Shown: positions 51,572 to 61,063 of the stretch, piece by piece
Layout: each line of letters starts with the position of its first letter
Numbering within the stretch: position 1 is the first letter of the stretch
Source of the DNA: RGIG4097 sp964637515
Lineage (GTDB): Bacteria > Bacillota > Clostridia > Christensenellales > CAG-917
DNA: 64,000 bases
Assembly: GCA_964637515.1 (NCBI GenBank)
Contig: CAZWUI010000003.1
Location: 83,989 to 147,988, forward strand
Direction: 5' to 3'
Notes under the pieces: model-generated
What the model was told of the DNA's origin: nothing
Database searches by the model: none
The model's input: only the letters and a program-made list of their open reading frames with translations
Translations under genes and position numbers: made by a program

Positions 51572-53086
51572 ATGGCGCGTATGTTTGGCGAATTGAAGAA
51601 AAAGTATTTGGCACTTGCGATAATCAAGAGCGTTGTCGCGGGTGTTTTTCTTGCGCTTTTCGCAGTCGGCGCGGTCATGCTCGGCATAAAACTCGGCGCA
51701 GTCCTTCTCGATTGGTATTTCTATCTCGTCATCGCACTCGGGGTTTTCGGAGTTGCTTTTGGCGTGACTTTTGCTCTCACTCGTCGCTCGGATAAGTCCC
51801 TGGCAAAAATGCTCGACGATGAATATGCACTCAACGAAAAAGTGCAAACCATGGTCGAATTCGAAGGGCAGGACGGCGACATTCTCAATCTCCAACGTGA
51901 AGACACCGAAAACGTGCTTGCAAATTTGCCAAAGAAAAAGATTTCCTTTGCGAAGATTTGGCAGTATGTCGTGATTATTGCGCTCGGTGTTTCATTCATC
52001 GTGGCGGGCACTATTGTGCCGTCGAGATACGTAGCTCCCGCGGCTCCCGACGAATTTGTTTTGAAAGAGTGGGATTTGAAATCCCTTGAGCAACTCATCG
52101 AAGACGTCAAGTCCTCCGACCTCGAAGACGAAGTCATGTTGCCCACGGTGTCCGCACTTGAGCTTCTCAAAGAGGACCTCGCTTCCGCAAAAACAAATTC
52201 CGCAATGCGCACCGCAGTCAGAAACTGTGCGGCGGCGATTGACGGGGCGGTCATATTGGCAAACACGTATAGGGACGTCGCTCTTGCGATGAATTCCTAC
52301 ACCGCTCTCGACGACTTCAAAAAAGCGATAGTCTATGCTTGTGACTCTTACAAAGGGGAGTCTAAGATTGATTCCATCGCCAAAGTCAAGGCGGAGCAAA
52401 AACTCTCCGAAGGGAAAATCAGAGAAAAACTCGGCGTATTCACCAACGCTTTCACGACGAAAATAAAAGGTTTCTCCGCAAAAGTCGAAATCAGGGACGC
52501 GGTGGACGCATTCCTCACTCCGTTCAACGAAAGTATGTCGGCGGACGAAGTGGCGGAAAAATTGCAAAACGACGCATTGTATATTGCTTTGTCGAATTTC
52601 TCAACACCTCTTGGCACCGTGCTTGACGAATATTTGTGGCGAGACGATTTGGACACTATCGTGTCGAGCGCATGCACGGATTTTGTCACTGCGGCATCGA
52701 GTGAGCTCGTCGTTCAAGTCTACAACGCAATGATGGACGAGATGATTTTGAACACGCTCGCAAATATTTTCGACGTGGCTCTCGCACCCGAAGAACTTGA
52801 TTTGCCCGGCATATCCGGCGGCGGCTCTGAGAGTGAGGACAGCCCTTGGCACGGCGGCGGTACGGGTGACACCGAATCCATCTACGGCGGAAACGATGCA
52901 GTCTACGACCATAACACCGTGTCTCACGTGCCTTACGGTCAGGTGTGGAACGACTACGTCAGCAAACTCTACGAAAAACTCAACGACAAAGAGTCGGGAC
53001 TGAGCGAAGAAATGAAATCATACATCCAAAACTATATCAGCATTCTCGAAGGCAGTGTGTCAGACTTTGACGGCGGAGAGGACTGA
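51572..53086 (+). CDS. Membrane protein heading a MoxR/VWA operon
   Basis: A 504-residue protein with three predicted membrane segments (about 12-40, 46-69 and 128-150). Between the second and third lies RRSDKSLAKMLDDEYALNEKVQTMVEFE, resembling the DUF4175-type proteins that precede MoxR genes in some bacteria; the match is weak. After 150 comes a mostly helical domain and near the C-terminus a Gly/Ser-rich linker (SGGGSESEDSPWHGGG), then an amphipathic end. No enzyme motif. Its place at the head of the operon suggests a scaffold or membrane partner of the MoxR ATPase. Confidence 0.7.
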   Translation: MARMFGELKKKYLALAIIKSVVAGVFLALFAVGAVMLGIKLGAVLLDWYFYLVIALGVFGVAFGVTFALTRRSDKSLAKMLDDEYALNEKVQTMVEFEGQDGDILNLQREDTENVLANLPKKKISFAKIWQYVVIIALGVSFIVAGTIVPSRYVAPAAPDEFVLKEWDLKSLEQLIEDVKSSDLEDEVMLPTVSALELLKEDLASAKTNSAMRTAVRNCAAAIDGAVILANTYRDVALAMNSYTALDDFKKAIVYACDSYKGESKIDSIAKVKAEQKLSEGKIREKLGVFTNAFTTKIKGFSAKVEIRDAVDAFLTPFNESMSADEVAEKLQNDALYIALSNFSTPLGTVLDEYLWRDDLDTIVSSACTDFVTAASSELVVQVYNAMMDEMILNTLANIFDVALAPEELDLPGISGGGSESEDSPWHGGGTGDTESIYGGNDAVYDHNTVSHVPYGQVWNDYVSKLYEKLNDKESGLSEEMKSYIQNYISILEGSVSDFDGGED

Positions 53087-53120
53087 TCGAAATAAAAAAT
53101 ACACATATGGAGATATAACC

Positions 53121-54110
53121 ATGGGTAACGAAGAAAGAGTAAAGGAATTCAGCAACGTCATCAACAGAATTAGAAACGAGTTGCACAAAGACGTCGTCGG
53201 ACAAGAGGACATCATCGACAACGTGATTATCGCAATCATCGCAGGCGGTAACGTATTGCTCGAAGGCGTGCCGGGCGTCGGCAAAACCCGTCTTGTACGC
53301 TCTCTCGGAAAAGTCCTCGGACTGCCGTTTTCCAGAATTCAGTTTACTCCCGACCTTATGCCGTCGGACGTAACGGGTACGAACGTCATCGAAAAGGACG
53401 AAAACGGCAAACTCAACACCGTCTTCCAAAAAGGACCTATCTTTGCGAATTTGGTGCTTGCGGACGAAATCAACCGCGCCACCCCGAAAACGCAATCCGC
53501 AATGCTCGAAGTTATGCAGGAGCATAAGATTACCGTTGCAAAGCAAACCTATCAACTCTCCGAACCTTTCTTCGTCCTTGCAACCGAAAACCCTATCGAA
53601 CAAGACGGCACCTATCCGCTTCCCGAAGCGCAAATGGACCGTTTCATGCTCAAACTTCTCATGGGCTTCCCGACCACTTCTGAGTTGAAAGACATCGTCA
53701 ACATGACGCAAATCACCATGGACGAAACTGCGGAAGCAGTCGTTGACGGTGCTACCGTCCTCGAGATGAGAGAAATCGCAAAAGATATGCCCATCATCGA
53801 CGACGTGTTGCACTATGCGGTGAGCCTTGTCGCAAACTCTCACCCCGAACTCGACTCCACGTCAAGCGCAGCGAAGAAATATCTCAAATACGGTGCGTCC
53901 CCGCGTGCTGCGCAAGCACTCATTACCTGCGCAAAGGTCAGAGCGCTGATGAACGGCAACTACAACGTTTCCTACGAAGATATCGACGCACTCGCACACC
54001 CCGTGTTGAGACACAGAATCAAAATCAACTACACCGCAATCAACGAAAAACTCTCCGTGGACGACGTCATCGATCGTCTGGTGGAAGAAAATAAAAAACT
54101 CTGCAAATAG
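53121..54110 (+). CDS. MoxR-family AAA+ ATPase
   Basis: A 329-residue ATPase. Walker A is EGVPGVGKTRLVR (49-56), Walker B LVLADEINRATPKTQSAMLE (111-130), and the sensor region is FFVLATENPIEQDGTYPLPE followed by AQMDRFM with the arginine finger. MoxR proteins work as chaperones with VWA-domain partners in assembling metalloenzymes or envelope components. The next gene codes for a DUF58 protein and the two after it for VWA proteins, the classic partners. ATG at 53121 is chosen because GGAG lies upstream; an earlier ATG at 53055 overlaps the previous gene. Confidence 0.94.
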   Translation: MGNEERVKEFSNVINRIRNELHKDVVGQEDIIDNVIIAIIAGGNVLLEGVPGVGKTRLVRSLGKVLGLPFSRIQFTPDLMPSDVTGTNVIEKDENGKLNTVFQKGPIFANLVLADEINRATPKTQSAMLEVMQEHKITVAKQTYQLSEPFFVLATENPIEQDGTYPLPEAQMDRFMLKLLMGFPTTSELKDIVNMTQITMDETAEAVVDGATVLEMREIAKDMPIIDDVLHYAVSLVANSHPELDSTSSAAKKYLKYGASPRAAQALITCAKVRALMNGNYNVSYEDIDALAHPVLRHRIKINYTAINEKLSVDDVIDRLVEENKKLCK

Positions 54111-54124
54111 TAGGATAAGCGCAT

Positions 54125-55009
54125 ATGAGCAAATTAGCGATAACGGACGAGTTTCTCAAGGAAATAGAACTTCTTGAAATCCTCGTAAAAAATAACGTCG
54201 CCGGCATGTTTGGCGGAAATCACAAGAGTAAGTCTTTCGGCTCGTCTTGTGAATTTGCCGATTTCAGAGAATACGTGCCCGGGGACGACGTTACCAAAAT
54301 CGACTGGAATGCTTTCGCGCGCTTTGAAAAACTCTACACCAAGCAATATCTCGACGAACGTCGCTTGCACACCGTCATCTATATCGACGCAAGTAGATCT
54401 ATGGATTTCGGCAAAAACAAGAAGGCGGAGCAGTCTTTGAGAATAGCGGCTATCCTTGCATATCTTTCAATCATCGCAATGGACAAAGTTTCCATTTTTG
54501 CGGTGCGCGACGACAGTGTGGAAGAAGTCATCGTGAATATGGCGGGGAAGGAATCCTATCTCAACTCGATAGGCAAATTGAACGAAATCGAATTTTACGG
54601 CGACAGTCGTATGAGCGAAGCGATTTTGCCGACGAAGGTCGGTTACGGCAACGGTTTGTCCGTGGTCATCTCCGACTTCCTGACGGACAACGACTACGAA
54701 ACCGCTCTCGAACATATCATCTCGAAAAAAAGAGATTTGCTTTGCGTGCAGGTCCTGTCCGCAGAAGAACTCAATCCGAAGGTCAGGGGCAAAATGCACC
54801 TGTTCGACTCCGAAGATACGAACAAATTTTATCGCAAAAACATCAATAAAGAGATTATCAACGCTTATAGAATGGCTCTTGAGTACGTGCAAAACAGAAT
54901 CAAAGACTTCTGCAACGCCAGAGGCGCGGACTATCTGCTCGTTGCTGACGACGATTCCGTCGGCAAGGTATTCTTTGAAACGTTGACCGATATGGGGGTG
55001 CTGAAATGA
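54125..55009 (+). CDS. DUF58 (VWA-like) protein
   Basis: A 294-residue cytosolic protein. The DUF58 signature FREYVPGDDVTKIDWNAFAR lies at about 48-67, followed by a VWA-type fold with a MIDAS motif in VIYIDASRSMDFG (DxSxS). SDFLTDNDYETALE supplies a later conserved part. Proteins of this family accompany MoxR and probably act as its adaptor. It lies 14 bases after moxR and overlaps the next gene by four bases. Confidence 0.92.
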   Translation: MSKLAITDEFLKEIELLEILVKNNVAGMFGGNHKSKSFGSSCEFADFREYVPGDDVTKIDWNAFARFEKLYTKQYLDERRLHTVIYIDASRSMDFGKNKKAEQSLRIAAILAYLSIIAMDKVSIFAVRDDSVEEVIVNMAGKESYLNSIGKLNEIEFYGDSRMSEAILPTKVGYGNGLSVVISDFLTDNDYETALEHIISKKRDLLCVQVLSAEELNPKVRGKMHLFDSEDTNKFYRKNINKEIINAYRMALEYVQNRIKDFCNARGADYLLVADDDSVGKVFFETLTDMGVLK

Positions 55010-56934
55010 ACTTGTTATATCCGCTCGGATTGTTAGGCTTAATCGGCGTTCCTATATTGATAATCATTTATATTATCAAAAATAAGTATACCGAACAAAC
55101 GGTTACGTCCACGTACATTTGGACTCTCAGCGAGAAGTTCCTGAAACGTAGAAATCCCATCAACAAAATCAAAAACCTGATCAGCCTTATTCTGCAACTT
55201 TTGGCGGTCGTGTGCATTTCGGTTGCTATCGCGCACCCGACTTTCGCACTTCCCGGCAAGGCGAACGACTACTGTTTCGTGCTTGACGCATCGGGCAGTA
55301 TGAATGCGGTTTCTGACGGAACAACTCGTTTTGTCAAGGCGAAAAAGAATATCGAAGAAATCATTCTCGGTGCGGGCAACGGCAGTTCGTTCACGCTCAT
55401 AAGCGCAGGGGATACGTCGTCGGTCGTCTATCGCAACGTTACGGACAAAGAACAGGCGATCAAACTTCTCGGCGAAACAGAGATTTCGGGCGTTCAAGCG
55501 GACTTCGGCACCGCTCTTGCAAACGCACAAGAGTATTTCGATGCAATTCCGTCGTCAAAGGTCTACTTCATGACGGATAGCGACTATAAAACGAGCGAAA
55601 ACGTGGAAATCGTCAACGTCGCGACGAGCGAAGTCAACTACGCATTGTTGAGTGCGGAATGTTCGATTTCGAGTTCAAATCTCGTCGTCCAAGGCAAAAT
55701 CATCGCATTCGGCGGAAACGGAATTTTGAACGTTGCGGTCTACGTGGACGACGGCACGACTCCCGTCGGCAAACAAACGGTGTCCGTCGTCAAGACGTCG
55801 GACAAAATCGACGTATCAATGGATGAAGAAGAATTGTCTTCTTCGATTGCCGAAAAAGGCACTAATTTCACGGTAACTTGTGCGGACGTCGGCGATTATC
55901 AATCGGTGAAAGTCGTCATCGAAAACGAAGACGCAATCGACTCCGACAATCAAATCGTGCTTTACAACGTCAAACACGACACGTCTTTCGACACTCTTAT
56001 CGTCAGCGATACGCCTTTCTTCTTGAAGTCAATGCTCAACGCTCTCGGGCATAGACAAATCGACGTCATGGCGACCGCCGATTACGATGCAAAGGCGTTT
56101 GCAGGCTTGAATTACGGCTTGTATATCTTCGATTCGTTCACGCCGTCCGAAATGCCCTCAAACGGTGCGGTATGGTTCTTCGATCCTGCTACCGTCGCAA
56201 ATTCCGGGTTCACTTATCAAGCGGATTCCGGGGACTTTTCCACGAAGATTTTGGGGTATAGCACTTCCACGAAAACCGAAGTCAAGAAACTTCTCGACGG
56301 CATTGATACGAGCGCGGAAATGTATATCTCCAAATATTCAAAGTACAGTCAGGGTGCGGACTTCTTGACCGTGCTCACTTGCGAAGGAAATCCCGTAGTT
56401 TTTGCGGGCAACAACGGCTACAACAACAGAGAAGTGGTGTTTGCATTCAGTCTCAATCACTCCGACGTGCCGTTGACTTACAACTATCTCAAATTGTTCG
56501 ATAATCTGCTCAAATACACGTTCCCGCAGGTTATCGATGAAGCAAACTATTTTTGCGGTGACGTCGTCAAAATCAACGTCCTTGCAAATACGCAAAGTTT
56601 GGTGGTCGTGACTCCGTCAGGGGAAGAGGAATATCTTTCCACGGAATCCGCAGAATGCGCATACAGTCTTTCCGAAGTCGGTCTTTACACCTTGAAAGTC
56701 CGCACCGGTAACGGCGGTGCTTACTCCGAGCGCGTCCTGCATATGTTCTCCGAAATGCCTTACGCAGAGAGCGCAACTATTTCCGAAGCGGACAGTTTCT
56801 CGATAGTCGGCACTCCCGTTGCGGGCGGTAAAGACGGAATCTACGACAACCTTCTCGCAATCTTTATTATTCTTGCCGTGTTCTTCCTTGCGGACTGGAT
56901 GGTGTATTGTTATGAGCAGTATCAGCTTCGATAA
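55006..56934 (+). CDS. BatA-like VWA membrane protein
   Basis: A 642-residue protein. The BatA N-terminal region (PLGLLGLIGVPILIIIYIIK, then a second helix at about 60-82) precedes a VWA domain with MIDAS FVLDASGSMNAVSDG and later YFMTDSDYKTSE. Beta-rich domains follow (about 240-600), then a C-terminal helix (LLAIFIILAVFFLADWMVY). The VWA domain would sit outside the membrane. It is translationally coupled to the DUF58 gene and overlaps the next gene by 23 bases. Confidence 0.88.
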   Translation: MNLLYPLGLLGLIGVPILIIIYIIKNKYTEQTVTSTYIWTLSEKFLKRRNPINKIKNLISLILQLLAVVCISVAIAHPTFALPGKANDYCFVLDASGSMNAVSDGTTRFVKAKKNIEEIILGAGNGSSFTLISAGDTSSVVYRNVTDKEQAIKLLGETEISGVQADFGTALANAQEYFDAIPSSKVYFMTDSDYKTSENVEIVNVATSEVNYALLSAECSISSSNLVVQGKIIAFGGNGILNVAVYVDDGTTPVGKQTVSVVKTSDKIDVSMDEEELSSSIAEKGTNFTVTCADVGDYQSVKVVIENEDAIDSDNQIVLYNVKHDTSFDTLIVSDTPFFLKSMLNALGHRQIDVMATADYDAKAFAGLNYGLYIFDSFTPSEMPSNGAVWFFDPATVANSGFTYQADSGDFSTKILGYSTSTKTEVKKLLDGIDTSAEMYISKYSKYSQGADFLTVLTCEGNPVVFAGNNGYNNREVVFAFSLNHSDVPLTYNYLKLFDNLLKYTFPQVIDEANYFCGDVVKINVLANTQSLVVVTPSGEEEYLSTESAECAYSLSEVGLYTLKVRTGNGGAYSERVLHMFSEMPYAESATISEADSFSIVGTPVAGGKDGIYDNLLAIFIILAVFFLADWMVYCYEQYQLR

Positions 56935-59617
56935 CGCCTATATGTTGCTAATCGCGATTCCAATCGCGGTATTGCTCGCAGTACCGTTCTTTTTGGCAAT
57001 CAAAAAGGACAACGCAAACTCGCACAATATCGCGTCCGCAGTCTTGCACTTGTTGATGGGATTGTGTATCGCTTTCGCATTCGCAGGCACTACGGTGGAA
57101 ACTACGGTCACCGAAACGGACGTTTACGTGCTTGCGGACGTTTCCTATTCTTCAGAAAAAAATCTCGATACGATTGACAACTATATCGACGAATTGAAGG
57201 CAAACCTTCCCAAAAACTCCAAACTCGGCGTGGTATGCTTTGCAAAAGAGCAACAACTGCTCGTACCCCTTGGCAAATCCGTCAAGAGCGTCAAGGCGGC
57301 GGATACCGACTTGCTCGTGAATAGCGAAACGGATATTGAGAGCGCGCTCGACTATACAAGCACCCTGTTCCGCGACGGAGTCATCAAGCGAATCGTGCTT
57401 ATGACGGACGGCAAACAAACGCACGTCAAGGACTCCAACGCTTTGAAGAGAGCGGTGGACGCAGTGCGCGCGGAAGGCATTTTCGTGGACGCCGTTTACG
57501 TGGATAACAACATCTCTCAAGACGCAAAAGAAGTGCAGATGATGTCCGCAGTCGCCACTCAAAACACCTACTACGACAAGACGGAAGAAGTGGAAGTTAC
57601 CGTGCGTAGCAACTACCAAACCAACGCAACCGTGTCGCTGTATAGGGGCAATCTGAAAGTCGAAGACAAGACTCTCAGACTCGAAAAAGGCAACAATACG
57701 TTATCTTTTGAACTCGATACAGGGGAGAAAGGTACGTATGAATATGAAGTCGTCGTCAATGCGGACGGGGACGAAAACCAACTCAACAACAACGCTAAAT
57801 TCTCTCAAACGGTTTCAAATTCCGTCAACGTGCTTTTGATCTCGGAAAAGGCGGAAGATATTGCCGAAATCGAAGAAAGATACGACGGCAAAGCAAAACT
57901 GACCTCTTTCAGTCCCGCCGACGAATTGCCCGTGTCCATTGAAGAATTGTGCGAATACGACGAAATCGTGTTGAGCAACGTTGACTTGACGAACGCAAGA
58001 GATAGCGAACTCTTCCTTGCCAATCTCAATATTGCGATTTCAAAATTCGGAAAGAGTCTCGTCACCATCGGCAACGTCTACACGCAGGATAAAGAAGAAC
58101 TTGATTCTCTTGCGAATATGCTCCCCGTGAGATTCGGCAATGCGGACAGAAATTCCAAACTCTACACAATCGTCATCGACTCGTCGAGAAGTATGGAAAC
58201 TTTCTCTCGTTTCGCAATTGCGAAGAGCGCGAGCAGTCAACTCATTTCCAAACTCAACGAAGGGGACTATGCTTGTATTGTCGCTTTCAACGGCAACTAC
58301 TATACGATTTTCTCTCCCGAAGAAATTTCGGACACTCCCAAGGCGGGACAGTCGTACTCGTCGAGGGATAGGGCGATAAAAGCAATCGAAAACATCGAAG
58401 CAGAACACGGCACAATCATCAGTTTCGGTCTGCAAGAAGCTTTTGCAAAAATCAAAAATCTGCCCTTTGAAGAAAAACAAGTCATGCTCATCAGCGACGG
58501 TTTGACCGTCGAAAACTTGGGATCGGGCAGCCTCAGCGAAGACGAAAAAATCACGAACGTCTTGACCGATATGAGCAAAAACCGTATCGCCGTTTCCGTC
58601 ATCGACGTGGGCAGGGGAGCGGATGCGACTTCAACGGCGGAACAAGCAAAAAAACGTCTTGAAAAAATCGCAAGCCTGACAGGCGGTAAATATACCTACG
58701 CCGCGTCTATGGACGCACTTCGCGACGTTGTGTTCAGCGAAGGTATCTTCGACGATTTGACGAACGTCGTCTTTGACGACGAACCCGCAAACGTCATCGT
58801 TGCACGCTCGTCCGATGCCACTTTGAACGGCGTGAGTTTCGTGTCTACGGACTACATCACCGGGTTCATCTATAGCAAAGCAAAATCGGGCTCGACCACA
58901 GTGCTTGAACTCTCTTATGAGGAAAGGAACATTCCGCTTTACAGTTATTGGAATTACGGAAAAGGCAAAGTTTCCACTCTCGCGACCTCTCTTGCACATA
59001 CTAGAGAGTGGGATAACTCAAGATTGAGAACGCCTTTCTATGAGAACGTTCTCGCAACGAATATTCCGAGTGAAAAGGCAAATCATCCTTTCACTCTCGA
59101 AACGGTGGAGGAAAACGGCTATATCAACGTGACCGTAACTCCGTCGAAAGTATCAAACGACGTAACCATGAGAATCACTCTCACCACCCCGGGCGAAAAC
59201 GCAAACGCAGAAAGAATTACCGAACAAAGCGATATGACTTTCGCGACGTCTTGCTACAAATATAGTTTCGCAACTTACAACGTGGGCGAGTATCATTTCG
59301 TCGTGGACTATATCACCAAAGGACAACACGCATATTCCGCAAGCTACTCCTACTACGTGGCGTATCTCCCCGAGTACGACAGTTTTGCGGTCTACGATAT
59401 GGGCGTGCTCCACAAGATGATCGGCTCCGAAGGCACTGTTATGGACGGCGACGACGTGATTAGAATCGAAAACGACGAGAGTATGATCACGAGTTATGTT
59501 GTCAATATGACCTTGATTCTCCTTGCGATTTGCGTAGCCTTGTTCGTCGCAGACGTCATCGTCCGCAAAATCAAGTGGGAAGATATACGAAGCCTGTTTG
59601 GCAAAGGAAGGAAGTAA
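56912..59617 (+). CDS. Membrane protein with two VWA domains
   Basis: A 901-residue protein. Two N-terminal helices (about 8-28 and 40-60) and one near the C-terminus (870-890) flank the extracellular part. VWA domain 1 starts DVYVLADVSYSSEKN, a MIDAS-like DxSxS, with VLMTDGKQTH later. VWA domain 2 starts YTIVIDSSRSMETFSR with a proper DxSxS and VMLISDGLTVEN. A beta-rich domain follows, and the basic tail KIKWEDIRSLFGKGRK is cytosolic. It begins inside the previous coding sequence, so coupling is likely. Its double VWA architecture resembles large VWA proteins next to MoxR genes; its role here is inferred from context. Confidence 0.85.
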   Translation: MSSISFDNAYMLLIAIPIAVLLAVPFFLAIKKDNANSHNIASAVLHLLMGLCIAFAFAGTTVETTVTETDVYVLADVSYSSEKNLDTIDNYIDELKANLPKNSKLGVVCFAKEQQLLVPLGKSVKSVKAADTDLLVNSETDIESALDYTSTLFRDGVIKRIVLMTDGKQTHVKDSNALKRAVDAVRAEGIFVDAVYVDNNISQDAKEVQMMSAVATQNTYYDKTEEVEVTVRSNYQTNATVSLYRGNLKVEDKTLRLEKGNNTLSFELDTGEKGTYEYEVVVNADGDENQLNNNAKFSQTVSNSVNVLLISEKAEDIAEIEERYDGKAKLTSFSPADELPVSIEELCEYDEIVLSNVDLTNARDSELFLANLNIAISKFGKSLVTIGNVYTQDKEELDSLANMLPVRFGNADRNSKLYTIVIDSSRSMETFSRFAIAKSASSQLISKLNEGDYACIVAFNGNYYTIFSPEEISDTPKAGQSYSSRDRAIKAIENIEAEHGTIISFGLQEAFAKIKNLPFEEKQVMLISDGLTVENLGSGSLSEDEKITNVLTDMSKNRIAVSVIDVGRGADATSTAEQAKKRLEKIASLTGGKYTYAASMDALRDVVFSEGIFDDLTNVVFDDEPANVIVARSSDATLNGVSFVSTDYITGFIYSKAKSGSTTVLELSYEERNIPLYSYWNYGKGKVSTLATSLAHTREWDNSRLRTPFYENVLATNIPSEKANHPFTLETVEENGYINVTVTPSKVSNDVTMRITLTTPGENANAERITEQSDMTFATSCYKYSFATYNVGEYHFVVDYITKGQHAYSASYSYYVAYLPEYDSFAVYDMGVLHKMIGSEGTVMDGDDVIRIENDESMITSYVVNMTLILLAICVALFVADVIVRKIKWEDIRSLFGKGRK

Positions 59618-59618
59618 A

Positions 59619-61052
59619 ATGAGAATTGCAAACGTAAATTTGAAAAAGATTTTGGTTGCGGTGATTTGCCTCGTCCTTGCCATCACTATGGTCGCTTGCA
59701 ACTATAAAGCCGCAACGGATAACGGCACTACTACGCCGAGCGGTACTACGGACGGCAGTACGAGCAGTGGAGGAGAGAGCGGCGGAGACACGCAAGACGT
59801 GTTCACCGTCAAACTCAACGTCGCAATTCCTTATGCGTATTTGAGCACTGTCAAGGCGATATGGACGGATACCGAGAGCAACAACGGCGCTTTCTATTCC
59901 GCAAACTTTGACAGAAACGGAGTGGCGACGGTGACGGGACTTGACGGCGATTTCAGAGTCACTTTGTCCGAGCCCCCCGAAGGCTACACCTACAACCCGA
60001 ATATCTATTTTGCGGACAACGAGTCGCGGGACGTCGTGATTTCTCTCTACAAATTGAAAACGTTCGACAATCCCGATGCGACCGGTTTAGACTCACTGGA
60101 TCCCTTTGTTATGAAGGAAACGGGCGCGTATAGGATCCAGCTCACCGAAAGAAACTTTGAAAACGGACTTTGGATGCGCTATATTCCGGCCTACAAAGGC
60201 AACTACTCAATCGAATCGATGATTGACGTGACCGCAAACAAAATCAATCCGATATTGGTTTACCACAGCGGTACGGATCAATTTGTCAATCCCAATGGAA
60301 CCCAAGTGATAGGCGGCGGAGAGTCGAACACATACACAAAGAATTTCCGTTGGGAGTACGAATTTTTGAACGTGGGCAACGTCTTCAACTTCCACGTATA
60401 CGCAACCGCACTTGACAAGGGCGCATTCCCTGTGAATATCGACTTCATGCTCGAAAGGGACGGAGAATTTACGGGCGACGACGGCAGACTTGACGTGGAA
60501 ACGGTGGAAAGCACGCACGATTTTGCTGCGCTTGAAAGCACAGCTTTCAGTGACAAGACGACGGCATTCGTCGTATACGGCAAGTACGACGGCAACAACA
60601 ACGTGCTTGACGGCTCGAAAGTCCATTACGCAGGGGACGAATTTACGACGGAAGCGGAGAAAAAGGCTAACGACTATTACTACGTGCTTGATTCTGCGGG
60701 GAACAAAAAGATATTGTATGCGCAGATTTCAATCGACAACGAAGTCATCGAAACGGACACGCATAGCGGATTCTGCGACGCTATGAATGCGCCGAGAAAA
60801 CTCGAAGGCAAAGACGCAAACAACGTCAAGAGATATTACAACTACGTGGGATTTATCTCGACCTACAAGGATCACTGTGAGGACGGATATTATCCCGTGA
60901 CCAAAGAATTGCAACTATTCTTGCAACGTTTCAGCACGTCGAGAAGGCTGTTCAACGACGGTAGCGGCATGGCAGAGTACAACAATAGCGGAGTGCTGTT
61001 CCTGTCGTCGGAAAGCAATCAATGGCTATTTGCATGCGGAGTATTCGTGTAA
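59619..61052 (+). CDS. Large lipoprotein of unknown function
   Basis: A 477-residue protein starting one base after the previous stop, with AAGGAAGGAAG upstream. The lipobox is ITMVAC at about residue 26, followed by a Gly/Ser/Thr-rich linker (about 28-55) and beta-rich domains. TFDNPDATGLDSLDPFVMKE and SIESMIDVTANKINPILVYH show no family I know. It has no enzyme motif. Its place in the MoxR/VWA operon suggests it is the client or a partner of that machine. Confidence 0.7.
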   Translation: MRIANVNLKKILVAVICLVLAITMVACNYKAATDNGTTTPSGTTDGSTSSGGESGGDTQDVFTVKLNVAIPYAYLSTVKAIWTDTESNNGAFYSANFDRNGVATVTGLDGDFRVTLSEPPEGYTYNPNIYFADNESRDVVISLYKLKTFDNPDATGLDSLDPFVMKETGAYRIQLTERNFENGLWMRYIPAYKGNYSIESMIDVTANKINPILVYHSGTDQFVNPNGTQVIGGGESNTYTKNFRWEYEFLNVGNVFNFHVYATALDKGAFPVNIDFMLERDGEFTGDDGRLDVETVESTHDFAALESTAFSDKTTAFVVYGKYDGNNNVLDGSKVHYAGDEFTTEAEKKANDYYYVLDSAGNKKILYAQISIDNEVIETDTHSGFCDAMNAPRKLEGKDANNVKRYYNYVGFISTYKDHCEDGYYPVTKELQLFLQRFSTSRRLFNDGSGMAEYNNSGVLFLSSESNQWLFACGVFV

Positions 61053-61063
61053 AGGAGATGGGA